A DNA stretch of 10,523 nt from an uncultured Candidatus Altimarinota bacterium (GCA_937944175.1 CALDZW010000113.1:1-10523); one strand, 5' to 3'. Shown: positions 1 through 9,188, counted from the first letter of the stretch. Notes: generated by a model from the sequence alone, not told the origin. Numbers and translations are program-made.

Positions 1-1
1 T

Positions 2-289
2 GGAGCCCTGAAAACACCTGAAGGATGAATGGATCCTCAAATGGAAAAAATGATGAAAGCTATGGGACAACCTACTCCACCTCAAAAAAGAATTCTTGAA
101 CTCAATCCAAATAATGCTTTAGTAAAAGCCATGAAGAAAGAGTTCAAAGATGACATTAAATCTAAAAAACTTTCTGAACTGATGTCATATGCATATAATC
201 AAGCCATTCTACTGGAGTGAGGGGAATTAGAAAATATTGCAGATTTTGTAGCTATGACTAACAAATTTGCAGGCGGATATATTAAGTAA
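2..289 (+). CDS. htpG: HtpG (Hsp90-family chaperone), C-terminal fragment
   Basis: This is the last 95 codons of the bacterial Hsp90 chaperone, an ATP-dependent cytosolic homodimer that helps client proteins fold. Only the end of the C-terminal dimerisation domain is present; the ATPase and middle domains lie left of the window. The diagnostic stretch is PQMEKMMKAMGQ, then RILELNPNNALVKAM, then a short helix ending YNQAILLEGGEL. It matches the family pattern of an amphipathic Met-rich helix, the ELNP.H/N.LV signature, and the final dimer helices with a QA.L(L) core. Two in-frame TGA codons (26-28 and 218-220) must be read through as Gly; with a standard stop the protein would end 23 residues early, before its usual C-terminal helix. 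The stop is TAA at 287-289. The closing residues GGYIK differ from the E. coli tail, as expected for this variable end. The family call rests on the C-terminus alone but is specific. Confidence 0.93.
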
Positions 290-307
290 AAGCTAATTAC
301 TTAGATC

Positions 308-425
308 CTAATCACTCCCCCTTCGGGTACTCCCTTTGAAAAGGGAGAAAAAATATTCATTTATTTATCACTTCCCTCTTTTCCAAAGAGGGAGAAAATT
401 TCAAAACATTATTTAGGGAGATTAG
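308..425. repeat. Palindromic repeat cluster (REP/MITE-like)
   Basis: The gap after htpG holds a nested set of inverted repeats. One hairpin pairs CTCCCTTT (330-337) with AAAGGGAG (340-347). A second pairs TCCCTCTTT (373-381) with AAAGAGGGA (385-393) around a 3-base loop. A weaker outer pair is CTAATC..TCCC (308-319) with GGGAGATTAG (416-425), with a two-base bulge. Neither inner hairpin is followed by a clean T-run on the plus strand, so this is not a typical terminator. The arrangement and the CCCT/AGGG-rich arms resemble the element at 1993-2078. An RNA-level role such as mRNA 3'-end protection is possible but not shown. Confidence 0.6.
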
Positions 426-462
426 AAAGAATGGGACAAACTCATATATGCTTTTATTACTA

Positions 463-502
463 AATAAAAGGATAAAGTGTCAATAACTTTATCTTTTATT
501 TT
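463..502 (+). terminator. Rho-independent terminator upstream of the MgtC-like gene
   Basis: AATAAAAGGATAAAGT (463-478) pairs with ACTTTATCTTTTATT (486-500) around a 7-base loop, giving a long AT-rich stem with one bulged G. It continues directly into a T-rich run (494-502). It would end transcription arriving from htpG. The stem is AT-rich, in keeping with the genome. No gene is seen in 290-573 other than this hairpin and the palindromic cluster. Confidence 0.65.
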
Positions 503-573
503 ATGCATTATTTTTTTAAAATAATCTTTTTTAGAGTAAGATAACAATATATATTATTATTAAAAATGTACAT

Positions 574-1986
574 ATGGATTTTAATGCTATCTTGATGCAG
601 CTTTGAATTGCTTTTTTTGCTTGATCGTTTATTGGTCTTCAAAGAGAAATGAAACATAATGCTAATGGAAATTGAGAAAATGGTTTTATTGGGATTCGCT
701 CAAGTATTTTTTTATCAGTCCTTTGAGTAGTATCAACTTTTTTTACTACTATGCCTTATCTACCTGTTGTGATGTTTAGTAGCGTATTTATTCTTCTTGC
801 CATCTCTCATGCAGCTGGATCATTTAAATTCAATAAACCTGGGATCACGAGTGAACTTGTATGAATACTTATCTTTTGGATAGGAGCCTTAGTTGGTATG
901 TGACTTGAGAGTCTTGCTATTATTCTCACTGTCATTCTTACCAGTGTTAATACTTTTAGATGACAAATTGATAATTTTATAGATGCTCTCAGCCACAAAG
1001 AATGGCTGGCAGCTCTTCAATTATTTGTATTTTCATGAGCTATTCTTCCAATACTGCCAAATATGCCAATTACAGAAATGCTTGTTGGGTGAAGTTTTGA
1101 ACTCACAAAAGACAACACTGGTTTCATGTGACTTCTCTATGCTATACTCTCAGATATCAATTTATTTAAAGTATGGTTATTTGTACTCTTCATATCATGA
1201 ATCAGTTTTGTTTGATACTTTTTATCTAAATTTATATGAGCAAAATGATGAATCCCTATTGCTGCATTCCTCTGAGCATTATCAAGTTCAACAGCAGTAA
1301 CTGTTTCTCTTGCTAGCCAAGAAAAAGATTCCTTCAAACAATCTGGAAGTAAAACTGCTTCACTTATATTTGTAGTGTGAATTCTTATCTGAGTAGCCAC
1401 TATGATGCTCAGAGTAATCCTTGGGGTATTTGTTATTGGATGAATGAGTATGGGAACTGGAATTTTTCTTATTCCACTCTCTATGTCTATTGCTGCTGCT
1501 ATATTAGCAGTAGTCTATATGAAAAAATATAACCGTTTACAAAAAGAAAGCACAACAGAAAAAGCTGAAATTAAACTTTCTAGCCCATTTGAAATTTGGC
1601 CAGCAATTACCTTTGCAGGATTGTATGTACTCATATCTGTGATGATGAATGCTTCTTTGTATTATAAAAATCAAATTGAAAATTTTATTCAATCAGTAAA
1701 CCTTGGCTGGGTAAGTGAAAATCTTACATTCTATACTATTTCATTTATCTCTGGTTTTGCTGATGTTGATGCTATTTATATTAAAGTGTCTGATATGGTA
1801 AAAGGACTGACCCTTGATCCTGGTGTATGAGTCATCACTATTACTATAGCCGTAATTATGAATACTCTTGTAAAAATTCTCTATGTAAAAATGTGATCAT
1901 CTAAACACATGGCAAAAACTATTGCTATACTTGTATGACTTATTTGTGTAATTGGATCTATAGTGACATTATTTGTAGTAATTTAA
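574..1986 (+). CDS. MgtC/SapB-type membrane protein with DUF4010 domain
   Basis: A 470-residue polytopic inner-membrane protein, complete from ATG 574 to TAA 1984-1986. The N-terminal part has the MgtC/SapB signature: a membrane helix followed by IGLQRE (residues 20-25) and GIRSS (40-44), where the family has GLERE and G(I/L)RT. The C-terminal half carries the DUF4010 hallmark GALSSSTAVTVSLAS (234-248), followed by a basic-polar stretch and further hydrophobic helices; I estimate ten or more membrane segments. MgtC-domain proteins are linked to growth in low magnesium and to regulating membrane ATPase in pathogens, but the role and any substrate of MgtC-DUF4010 fusions are not established. 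About 22 in-frame TGA codons are read as Gly, including GG and SG positions inside helices. TAG at 532-534 is the nearest in-frame upstream stop, so ATG 574 is the only reasonable start. There is no clear Shine-Dalgarno sequence; the leader is extremely AT-rich. The gene converges on the VanY-like gene across a shared hairpin. The family call is strong; transport function is not claimed. Confidence 0.9.
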
Positions 1987-1992
1987 GTGTAG

Positions 1993-2078
1993 AAAAAACT
2001 CCCCCTAATATTGTCCTAAAGTTATGTCCCCCTCATTGAGGGGGAGAAGCTATGGAAGAGAATTAGGGGGAGTTTTTT
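1993..2078. terminator. Bidirectional nested-hairpin terminator between convergent genes
   Basis: A perfect 17-bp inverted repeat, AAAAAACTCCCCCTAAT (1993-2009) with ATTAGGGGGAGTTTTTT (2062-2078), encloses a second hairpin, CCCCCTC (2028-2034) with GAGGGGG (2038-2044). The A-run and T-run at the outer ends give a GC stem followed by U's in both directions, so it can stop transcripts of the MgtC-like gene and of the VanY-like gene. The right arm overlaps the stop codon of the minus-strand gene by two bases. Its nested form and CTCCC/GGGAG arms resemble the cluster at 308-425. Confidence 0.8.
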
Positions 2079-2991
2079 ATTTTTTATTCTCTTGAACAAG
2101 ATCATAATACTCTTTAAAGCTAAAATCATATTCTTTGAGAAATCTTGCTAAATCGACTCATACATACCTCCAGTGCCATGGTTCAATCTGATATCAATCT
2201 GCCTCAACTCAATCTTGATAGGTATTAATAAATCCATACTTATGTGCCACTTCTATGGTCCAATCAAAGTAATTTTTATGATCTTCTGAAGACATGAAAC
2301 TCTTATAGTCTGAAGCTTCCCATAGATCTATAGCTAATCATGATTGATGTTCACTATGTCATGCCTTAGCACATAAAGAGTCAGGACAACCATTCTCCTT
2401 AATTCTTTTTTGGTAATCATATCATCTATAAGCACTCACAACTTTAATAGGAATATTAAAACGTAAGTAAAATTCTTCTGCTAATTTTTGAAATTGAGTA
2501 TGCGCATCTAGTCTTAATGTTGAGTTTCATTTCACATCATTGATATACTCTCATCAAATTTTTTGCAGTTGCTTAGGAACATATTGTGGATTATTAAAAG
2601 CCACTGTGCTATCCACAAATTTTGTGATTCAAGAATCTGTATCCAAATCAAATTCAGTATCTGACTCTGGGAGTTCCTCTTTTATTTCTTTTTTAAGTAT
2701 TTCTTGAGCTCATTTGTTATTCAGCTCTACTTCTTGCAACAAATTACTTGAAAGAAGCTTCTCTCTCAATTTCTTTGCCTCTTGAGAAGCAGCCTGATCT
2801 TGTACTTTTTGAGCAGCACGTTGCTGCTCTTTAATGGCAAGTCTTTTTGCCTGAATCTGCCTTGCTTGTTCTTTCTCTTCAATAAGAATTTGGCGTTCCT
2901 CTTCTGTCATAGTGTCTTTTTGTTCTCATATTGGGAGATTACAAGAAGTTAGTACTAAACAAATCCCCAACAACACATATATAGTTTTCAT
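2077..2991 (-). CDS. D-alanyl-D-alanine carboxypeptidase, VanY/M15B family, lipoprotein
   Basis: A 304-residue exported zinc peptidase predicted to trim the terminal D-Ala from peptidoglycan stem peptides. Residues 1-17 form a lipoprotein signal: MKT, a hydrophobic stretch, then lipobox LTSC with Cys17 as the lipid-modified residue. Residues about 28-75 are rich in Glu, Gln, Arg and Ala with heptad-like spacing, suggesting a coiled-coil stalk. The M15B catalytic domain follows: SAYRGYDYQ (186-194, with the substrate-binding Arg189), GHSEHQSGLAIDL (211-223) and EPWHWRYVG (270-278). By family precedent, zinc ligands are His215, Asp222 and His273, and the catalytic base is Glu270; all are intact. 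Cys202 and Cys207 (CPDSLC) just before the motif could form a disulphide outside the cell. Both Gly of the active-site motif are TGA codons. The start is the ATG that places the lipobox correctly; no obvious ribosome binding site is seen. The gene lies 71 bases after the giant PKD gene on the same strand, but a terminator separates them. D,D- versus L,D-specificity cannot be fixed from sequence alone. Confidence 0.93.
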
Positions 2992-3008
2992 ATATCTAAA
3001 ATCATAAA

Positions 3009-3040
3009 AAATAAGACTACATAGAATAGTAGTCTTATTT
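3009..3040 (-). terminator. Rho-independent terminator of the giant PKD gene
   Basis: On the minus strand a 12-bp stem, AAATAAGACTAC with GTAGTCTTATTT and an 8-base loop, runs into TTTTTT followed by ATGATTTT. It starts 22 bases after the TAA of the giant gene. The stem and U-run are canonical. It lies within the 71-base gap before the VanY-like gene, so that gene probably has its own promoter or depends on readthrough. Confidence 0.85.
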
Positions 3041-3062
3041 GAGAGTTTGTGAAATTTTATTT

Positions 3063-6000
3063 TTAATCATCATCAGTTTTTAGCCAGTCAGGAACTTTCA
3101 TCCCATCATCCCAGAGCTCTCATGATCTATCTTTTTTTGATTTTTTACTTCAAGACTTTTCTTCAATAGATGTATCTTCTGTACCATTCTTTTGTGAATC
3201 TCCAACAATAGTCTTTTTCTCTTGTCAGTGATTTTTTTCTTGGTTTTCACTTTTTTTACTTATTTCACTTCACGCATCTTGTGTATTACTCTTTTCTTTT
3301 TGAATCTTGTTTTCAAATGATTCTTCTGTCAGACTATCTTGTAACCAATCAGGAACATCCACATCACCTAAGTGGTTTGTTGAACTCTTCTTTTTTTCTT
3401 GTAGATCAAGAGCCTTATTATCTTTGTGTTTTGTATCTACAGGTGCTGTATCAGTTTTTTTATTATCATCAACATCAATTTTGGCATTATTTCGTGAATC
3501 ATCTTCTGAGTCTATTTGAATATCTTCTACAAAAGGTTTTGTACTTTCTCGTTGTACTTCCTTGGTAGTATCATCTTCATCTAGGCTGCCACGAAGCCAA
3601 TCAGGAATATTATCATCAGAACTAGAAGCTTCTTTCTTAGATGAATCTTTACTTACTTCTTGATCAGCATTCTTGTCATCTTTTCAATCAATATCTCATA
3701 ACACATCTTCCTCAACAACACGATCAATTTCATCTGTTTCAGTTGACTTTACAGTATCAGTATTTGAATCTTTATTCTCTCATGTGTGTTCAACTCAATC
3801 TTCAAATATATCAAAATTAGTATCTTCAGTACCTAAAATTGAGCCTTCTCATCACTCTTCTTCTTGAGCTTCAATGGCATCATCTAAGATAGACAGATCA
3901 GATGAGTTATCATCAGATCATATAATTTCACTCTCTGAATCTTCATTTCCTATATCTAGTTTTAGATCATATTCATCTTCTGGTCTCTCTATTGCACCTT
4001 CTTCTTTTTCTCCCACATCATCCATATTTTCACTCATCTCTTCTTGAATTCAAGAAAAATCAAGGACATCATCACTTGTTTCAGTTCATCACTCACTTTC
4101 TCCTATAGTAGTGTCTAAACCATCAACTGAATCTTCTCTAGTATCATTCTCATTCAGCTCTTTATTTTCTCATTCAGCTGTATCTTTTAACCAATCAGGG
4201 ATATCATTTTCTAAATCGATCTTTTCTTCTTCATCTTCTTCAATCAGCATTTCTTCTTCTTTTTCTTCTTCTTGGTTAAGAGGCTTTTCATTGAGATCAT
4301 CTATCACTGAATCTTCATCTAATCAATCTTCATCTTCAATATTTTTCTTCTTTGGAAGTTTATCAATCATTGATTCTTTCAACCAGTCAGGAGTAGAATT
4401 ATCCTCAATTTGTGTCACCTTCTCTACATCTATATCATCCTCTATCTCTATACCTTCTTTATGAGAGTCTTCTGAAATAGATTGAGGTTTATCTCATAAG
4501 AATTCTCACCCAGAAGAATCTTCTGTGTTATTTGAATCAACACTTCATGAAAGCCAATCAGGGATATCTCCATCATTTTTTAGCTCACTTCATTCTTCAA
4601 ATGTATTTTTGTCTCACTGATCACCCTTCTCTACATCTTCATCTACTCATACTTCAAGGTCTGTCTCCACAGTATCAAAAGGTTTTTCCTTTCAGAAATC
4701 ATCCATTCAATCATCATCTTCAGTAGTACTATCTTTTAAGGTAACAGTAGCAGTTGTATCAGGTATATCTGCATTGACAGATACTTTGTTGGCTGTTCCT
4801 TCTTCTCCTTCAACTTTTTCTGGAGTATCACTGAATAGTGCTGATTTGTTACTATCTTCTTTCTTATGTTTATCTCCTTCAAGAGGATCCACAATTTTTT
4901 TATCATCATCTGATCCAACTTCACCAAGGACATCATCTGATGTCTTCTCTGCTACAAAATCTTCAAATGATTCTCATGATTTTCTATTCTTTAAGAAATC
5001 AAGAATCCATATTACAAACATTATAAGAAGAAGGATTCAAAATATTCCTGCAGCCCACCATCCTATTTTTTTAAGAAATGTCATCAATTTATTATCTCAT
5101 TCTTCTCATGTTCCAATAGCTTGTGAATTTATATCTTTGTTAGATCATGTTTGAGATTCTGATTGTGATTTAGTAGTTTCTTCTACTATTTCTTGAACCT
5201 CAGCATCTGGGATATTATCCACTCATGAATAAACAAGTACCTTCAAAATAGCTTTAAAGTCATTTTTTTCTTTCTCTGAAAGGTTTGTGTCTTTCCCTAT
5301 CTCTTGAAGTATTTCTTTTCCTATAGCTCTATTTCATTCTACATCTGAACTCTGTTTAATCTGTTCTAATTTTTTCGAAAGTAAATCACTACATGATTCT
5401 CACTGTGTTGCACACTGAATATCTTGAGGCATAAGTGCTTGAAGTGCCTTATAAGCAATATTTTTCTCACTTTTATCATCTTCTCATTCTACTAGAAGTG
5501 ACTCAAGTAAATCAATGGTTTCATCTGCATTTTCTACTCCTGTTTCATCAATGAACCCTTCAAATTCAATGATAGTTCTTGTCTTTTCTGCATCATCAGA
5601 CCAATTTTCTTGAAGCCTCTGAATATAGCTCATTGCTTTAATTCTATCAGTTCATTCAAAACTAGAAGCAATAGTTTTAAGTTCTTCAAATTTCTTCTTT
5701 ACTCAATCAGTTACTCATTCAAGCTTTATGTCATCAGGATTCACTTCCTCCTTCTCATCAATATATGTTTTGATGATAGTTATGTCCTTTGAATCAACAA
5801 CATTGAGATCTGTATCAAGCAAAAACAACCTAATAGTCTGTTCTCTAAATTCATTAAGAACTATCTCTTCAGGGTCTCATGTTTTATAACTAGAGTTATC
5901 AATATTATCAACATCATCATCTTTTCATCAATTAACATCAGAATCTGTATCAATATCATAATCAATTCAATAATTTGAGAAATCCCCTTTAGACTCTCAC

Positions 6001-9000
6001 ATGTAAATAAATATACTTTCTTCTTTATCTATAGTAATGGTTCATGATCAACTCACTCATGGATGTGAAAAAACATTTAGTCAAGGCCTTCTAGCCTTGA
6101 GCACATTTTTTACATCTTTTACAACCTTCTTTGTATTCTTTTTTACCTTTGTACCTTCTGCAACTGTCAATTCTACCTCATGGACAGATTTTTTATCATT
6201 ATATTCATGTACAAACTTTCATGTATCTTTCTTTTCACTTCAATCACCTAAGTCCCATGATTGTGAGTCAACTTTTCATTTACTTTTGTCAAGAAATACG
6301 TATTTATTTCCTATAGAGATGTAATCAAAATCAGAAACAAGTGTATTTGACACATTCATAGTAATTGTCCTAGTGTTTGAGAAACCCTTATTTTTTACTT
6401 TTACTTTTGCATAAAAAGTTCCTGAGCGTTGATATGTGTGAGATGCCTTTCAAGTTTGTGTTTCACTATCATAAAATCCATCTCCATCAAAATCCCAAGA
6501 ATATGTAGCTGTTTTTTCAATTGATTTTCCAAGTACATTCTCGGCATCAGCCTTAAATTCAACTGTATCTCATATTCCTACTGAAGAATCATTTGTTTTG
6601 AATTCAATTAAAGGAGTATTCAAATTATCCCCTGTAAGGGTAATAGAGTTTTTTCATATAATATCTTCAGATGAAACTTTTTCTTCATTATTATCTTTTA
6701 AAACCACACCAAAATGATAATTTCATGGGATTTTAGGAAGTACAAAAGTTGTACTTGGATTTCTTGTTACTCTAAAGTCTTGTGGCTCACTATCAGCATC
6801 AGTTGTATAGTACCATACATATGATTGAACAACTCCATCTTCATCACGAGCACCCACAGCAGATATATTAACAACAACTGGATCTGCATTAAGATCAACT
6901 GGATTTATGCTAAGTGAAGAAAGAGTTGGTTTCTTATTTTCTACTTTTACCCAAATAGTTCTTGAATCAGAAGTCTTATCCTTGATACTTCTTACTGTAA
7001 GTTTTACAGGAAAACACCCAAGTTCATCAAATTTTAGATTCATTGATTGTGATGTGGCAAATTTATCTGCCCCAACTTTCCATGAAACTGCTAGTCAGCT
7101 ATTTTGACCATTCGTATCTATACTACTATTGGACTGAAATGTCATATTATCATCCCTACTCAGCATATATGCATCCTTCCCATCACATACTCACTTGGAT
7201 TCTATATAATCAAATCCATCACGTTTTGATAAGTCAATAATAGCTACAGGATTTTTTGAATTTCACACATATATAACTTTTGACACACTGTTTGAATCAC
7301 TTCTGTTTGCTCATCTTACTGTCAATGTAATAGTAAACATACCGCTCTTTTTATACTGATGAGTGATGTTTTTCTTGGTTCATCACACAGTTGTTCCATC
7401 TCAAAAATTCCACTCATAAAATTTTGCTAATGGTGCATCTGCAACTATATTTATTGAGCCCTCTCTTTGCACTACACGAGGTGAAACTCAAAGATCAACT
7501 GACATAATTGAGGAGATATTAACCGTACTTTTTGCAATGGACACTATTTCATCTGGATCTTCCACCTCAAGTATAACTGAGTGTTGACCAATAGTATCAA
7601 AAGTAAAATATCAATTTGAACCATCTTTATTAGGCCTTCATAGATTCACTCTCTGTCAGTCTATAATCCATCTATACTTTAACTTTCCATCATCTGAAAA
7701 ATCAGGATCATATGTAGAAGTAGCATCTAAAAATATTTCATTAGGTTTATTTGAAAGCAACCTTTTTACTTGAATATTCGGTATAGGAGCACGTGAGTTA
7801 ATATAGATGTCTTTTGTATCTATATCAACATTTCCTGCTGGATCATTAATTTTCAATCTAAGAGAGTATCTTCCTTTCTCAACAAAAGAGTATTGAAATG
7901 CACTTGCTCATTTAGAAAAAATTATTTTATCCTTAGAAAGATCTACAATTTCCCAATTATATACAAGATCTGTATTTGATCTTCAAGAAGCTTGTGCTCT
8001 AAAAGAAAACTTATCTCACATGTATCATTCAGATTGAGATGCAATAATTTTTGCAATTGGTTTATGAATGGAAACTTGAAAACGCTTTTGAATCACCTGA
8101 CCTTGGTTTGTTTTTAGCTGTAAAACAACTGGATAATCTCACTCTCTTGAATAGGTAATTCTTTCTATTTTTGGTGACCCATCATTTCTTTTTACTACCC
8201 CATTACCAAAATCCCATGCAGTTTCTAAAAACCTTGTCCCAGATGAAGGCACTGATGAAGTAGCGTCAAAAACAATTCCATATTGAGCCTCTTCAGGTGC
8301 AATCTTTATTTCTCAATCCTCACCTACCTTATTTGATCATACTCTTAAAATTACTGAAGCAATTTTTTCTCTCACTTGCACTTGAATTTTCCCAGTATAT
8401 GGTAATACATCTGTAAAACCTTTTGAATTTTTATGAGCAGAACGTACATCTAAAAATATAGTGTATGAGCCCTCTTTTGTAAAATTATATGAAATTGAAG
8501 GTTTAGTCCCTATAACTATTCTCCTTCCTCCCTGATCCATCCACCATGTGAATGCTCCATCAGTTACTTTTGTTCATGATGGATCTTCCACTCTTGCTCT
8601 AAAGGTCGAAACAAGTGGTGCATTTCATTGAATTGGATTTGCTTCTATTCTTCATGAAATTGCATCAATTTTTGCCTTGTCTACAAAACCATTAAGTGCC
8701 TGAGTAATTGATGAATAATATGAATCATTATTTGGATATTTAATTCCTCTTTTCAATGCTGTAATAAGAGTATTATATGCATTCTCATTATCTAAATTAT
8801 CTGGAAGGTACTTGTATCACTGTGATGCAAGCTGTAAAATAGCATTAGCAGACTTAGTATCAATAACCGAATCAATCTCAAAAGTTTCCCTGAGTTTAAA
8901 AAACTCTCTTGTAATTTTATATCTATACTCATTAAATGTCCCTCTATCTGAAGGACTAAGTTGTGTGTAATTTGATGAAACAGCAGCTGATACTTGAAAT

Positions 9001-9065
9001 ACATTCATTCCAAAAGTGATACCACCTAGAACCAATATAATCAGAAGTCTTTTCAATAATTTCAT
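3063..9065 (-). CDS. Giant 2000-residue PKD-domain type I membrane protein with acidic PDWL-motif tail
   Basis: One continuous frame of 2000 sense codons plus TAA, once about 74 in-frame TGA codons are read as Gly. I translated it end to end and saw no TAA or TAG inside. Residues 1-28 are a signal peptide (MKLLKRLL, hydrophobic core, VSAA cleavage site). Residues 29-135 are helical. About nine PKD-like beta-sandwich domains follow (roughly 138-228, 253-336, 337-420, 427-520, 524-600, 602-706, 706-801, 817-906, 909-970). The clearest motifs are WDFGNG (284-289), WNFGDG (552-557), WDFDGDG (857-863) and WDLGDG (937-942), each followed by an HxY/YxxxG strand. Residues 1034-1056 are an Asp-rich DYDIDTDSD stretch; 1120-1321 are mostly helical with Cys1218 and Cys1225. 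One transmembrane helix spans about 1334-1356, followed by KNRK. Residues 1362-2000 are a low-complexity, Asp/Glu/Ser/Lys-rich tail, probably disordered, with six PDWL motifs. Signal peptide plus stop-transfer helix predicts the PKD part outside and the tail in the cytoplasm. PKD arrays usually mediate adhesion or ligand binding. The overall protein matches no named family I recognise, so its function is inferred as cell-surface adhesion or sensing. Confidence 0.93.
3081..4562 (-). repeat. Six-copy PDWL motif array in the acidic tail
   Basis: Six short peptide repeats lie in the C-terminal tail of the giant protein, each centred on P-D-W-L: DIPDWLSGS (Trp1504), STPDWLKES (Trp1561), DIPDWLKDT (Trp1625), NIPDWLRGS (Trp1823), DVPDWLQDS (Trp1907) and KVPDWLKTD (Trp1994). 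PDWL codes lie at 4551-4562, 4380-4391, 4188-4199, 3594-3605, 3342-3353 and 3081-3092. The rule is [I/V/T]-P-D-W-L-[K/R/S/Q]-x-[S/T], with the last copy drifting after the Leu. Trp-to-Trp spacing is 57, 64, 198, 84 and 87 residues, filled with unconserved acidic sequence. The tail has only one other Trp (1985). Conserved motifs in divergent linkers look like docking motifs rather than structural repeats. Confidence 0.85.
6096..8654 (-). other. PKD-like domain array (ectodomain of the giant protein)
   Basis: This stretch encodes residues about 138-990 and holds the run of beta-sandwich modules. They are spaced about 80-110 residues apart and are divergent at DNA level, so this is an old protein-level array rather than a recent tandem duplication. 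Modules near 253-336, 524-600, 817-906 and 909-970 have classic PKD motifs. Those near 138-228, 337-420, 427-520, 602-706 and 706-801 keep the strand pattern and the Trp/Tyr-containing core strand but lack a clean DGDG. The module near 602-706 has an unusual pair, Cys627 and Cys684. Module borders are by eye and may shift by 10-20 residues. Confidence 0.75.
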
Positions 9066-9159
9066 ATATACGTTTTTATATAAATATCTTTAATATAATC
9101 CCTTACAGGCCTCACAAATAAAAATATCTACCATAGACTATTTTTATTTTCTTTTGATA

Positions 9160-9188
9160 ATCATATCATGAATTTTCATCTGATGCAA
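9160..9188 (-). promoter_or_regulatory. Putative sigma-70-type promoter of the giant PKD gene
   Basis: On the minus strand, TTGCAT (9183-9188) is followed after exactly 17 bases by TATGAT (9160-9165), which is preceded by TGA, giving an extended -10 (TGATATGAT). The predicted transcript start near 9153 would leave a leader of about 88 bases before ATG 9065. The -35 match is weak (3 of 6). No Shine-Dalgarno sequence is seen before the ATG. In AT-rich DNA such matches arise by chance, so this is a candidate only. Confidence 0.4.

Noticed and set aside
308..425. CRISPR array
   Set aside because: The repeated blocks are inverted, differ in sequence and have no regular spacers.
290..573. tRNA or small RNA gene in the gap after htpG
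   Set aside because: No cloverleaf or conserved tRNA loop sequence seen; hairpins are explained by the palindromic cluster and the terminator.
983..1400. Open frames inside the MgtC-like gene on both strands (983-1300 plus, 1137-1400 minus)
   Set aside because: They overlap the conserved DUF4010 motif in another frame and show no recognisable domain.
3281..4464. Ser/Phe/His-rich open frames on the plus strand opposite the acidic tail
   Set aside because: They are complements of Asp/Glu/Ser codons of the minus-strand gene; the minus frame is continuous, has the PDWL motifs and joins a recognisable ectodomain, while the plus frames have no motifs or starts of their own.
3081..4562. PDWL copies as recent DNA tandem duplication
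   Set aside because: Only the core codons are shared; spacing is irregular and flanking DNA is unrelated, which fits selection on the peptide.
3063..9065. Reading the minus-strand region as a string of pseudogene fragments broken by TGA
   Set aside because: The frame is unbroken by TAA or TAG over 2000 codons and TGA falls at conserved glycines, so recoding explains it better than decay.
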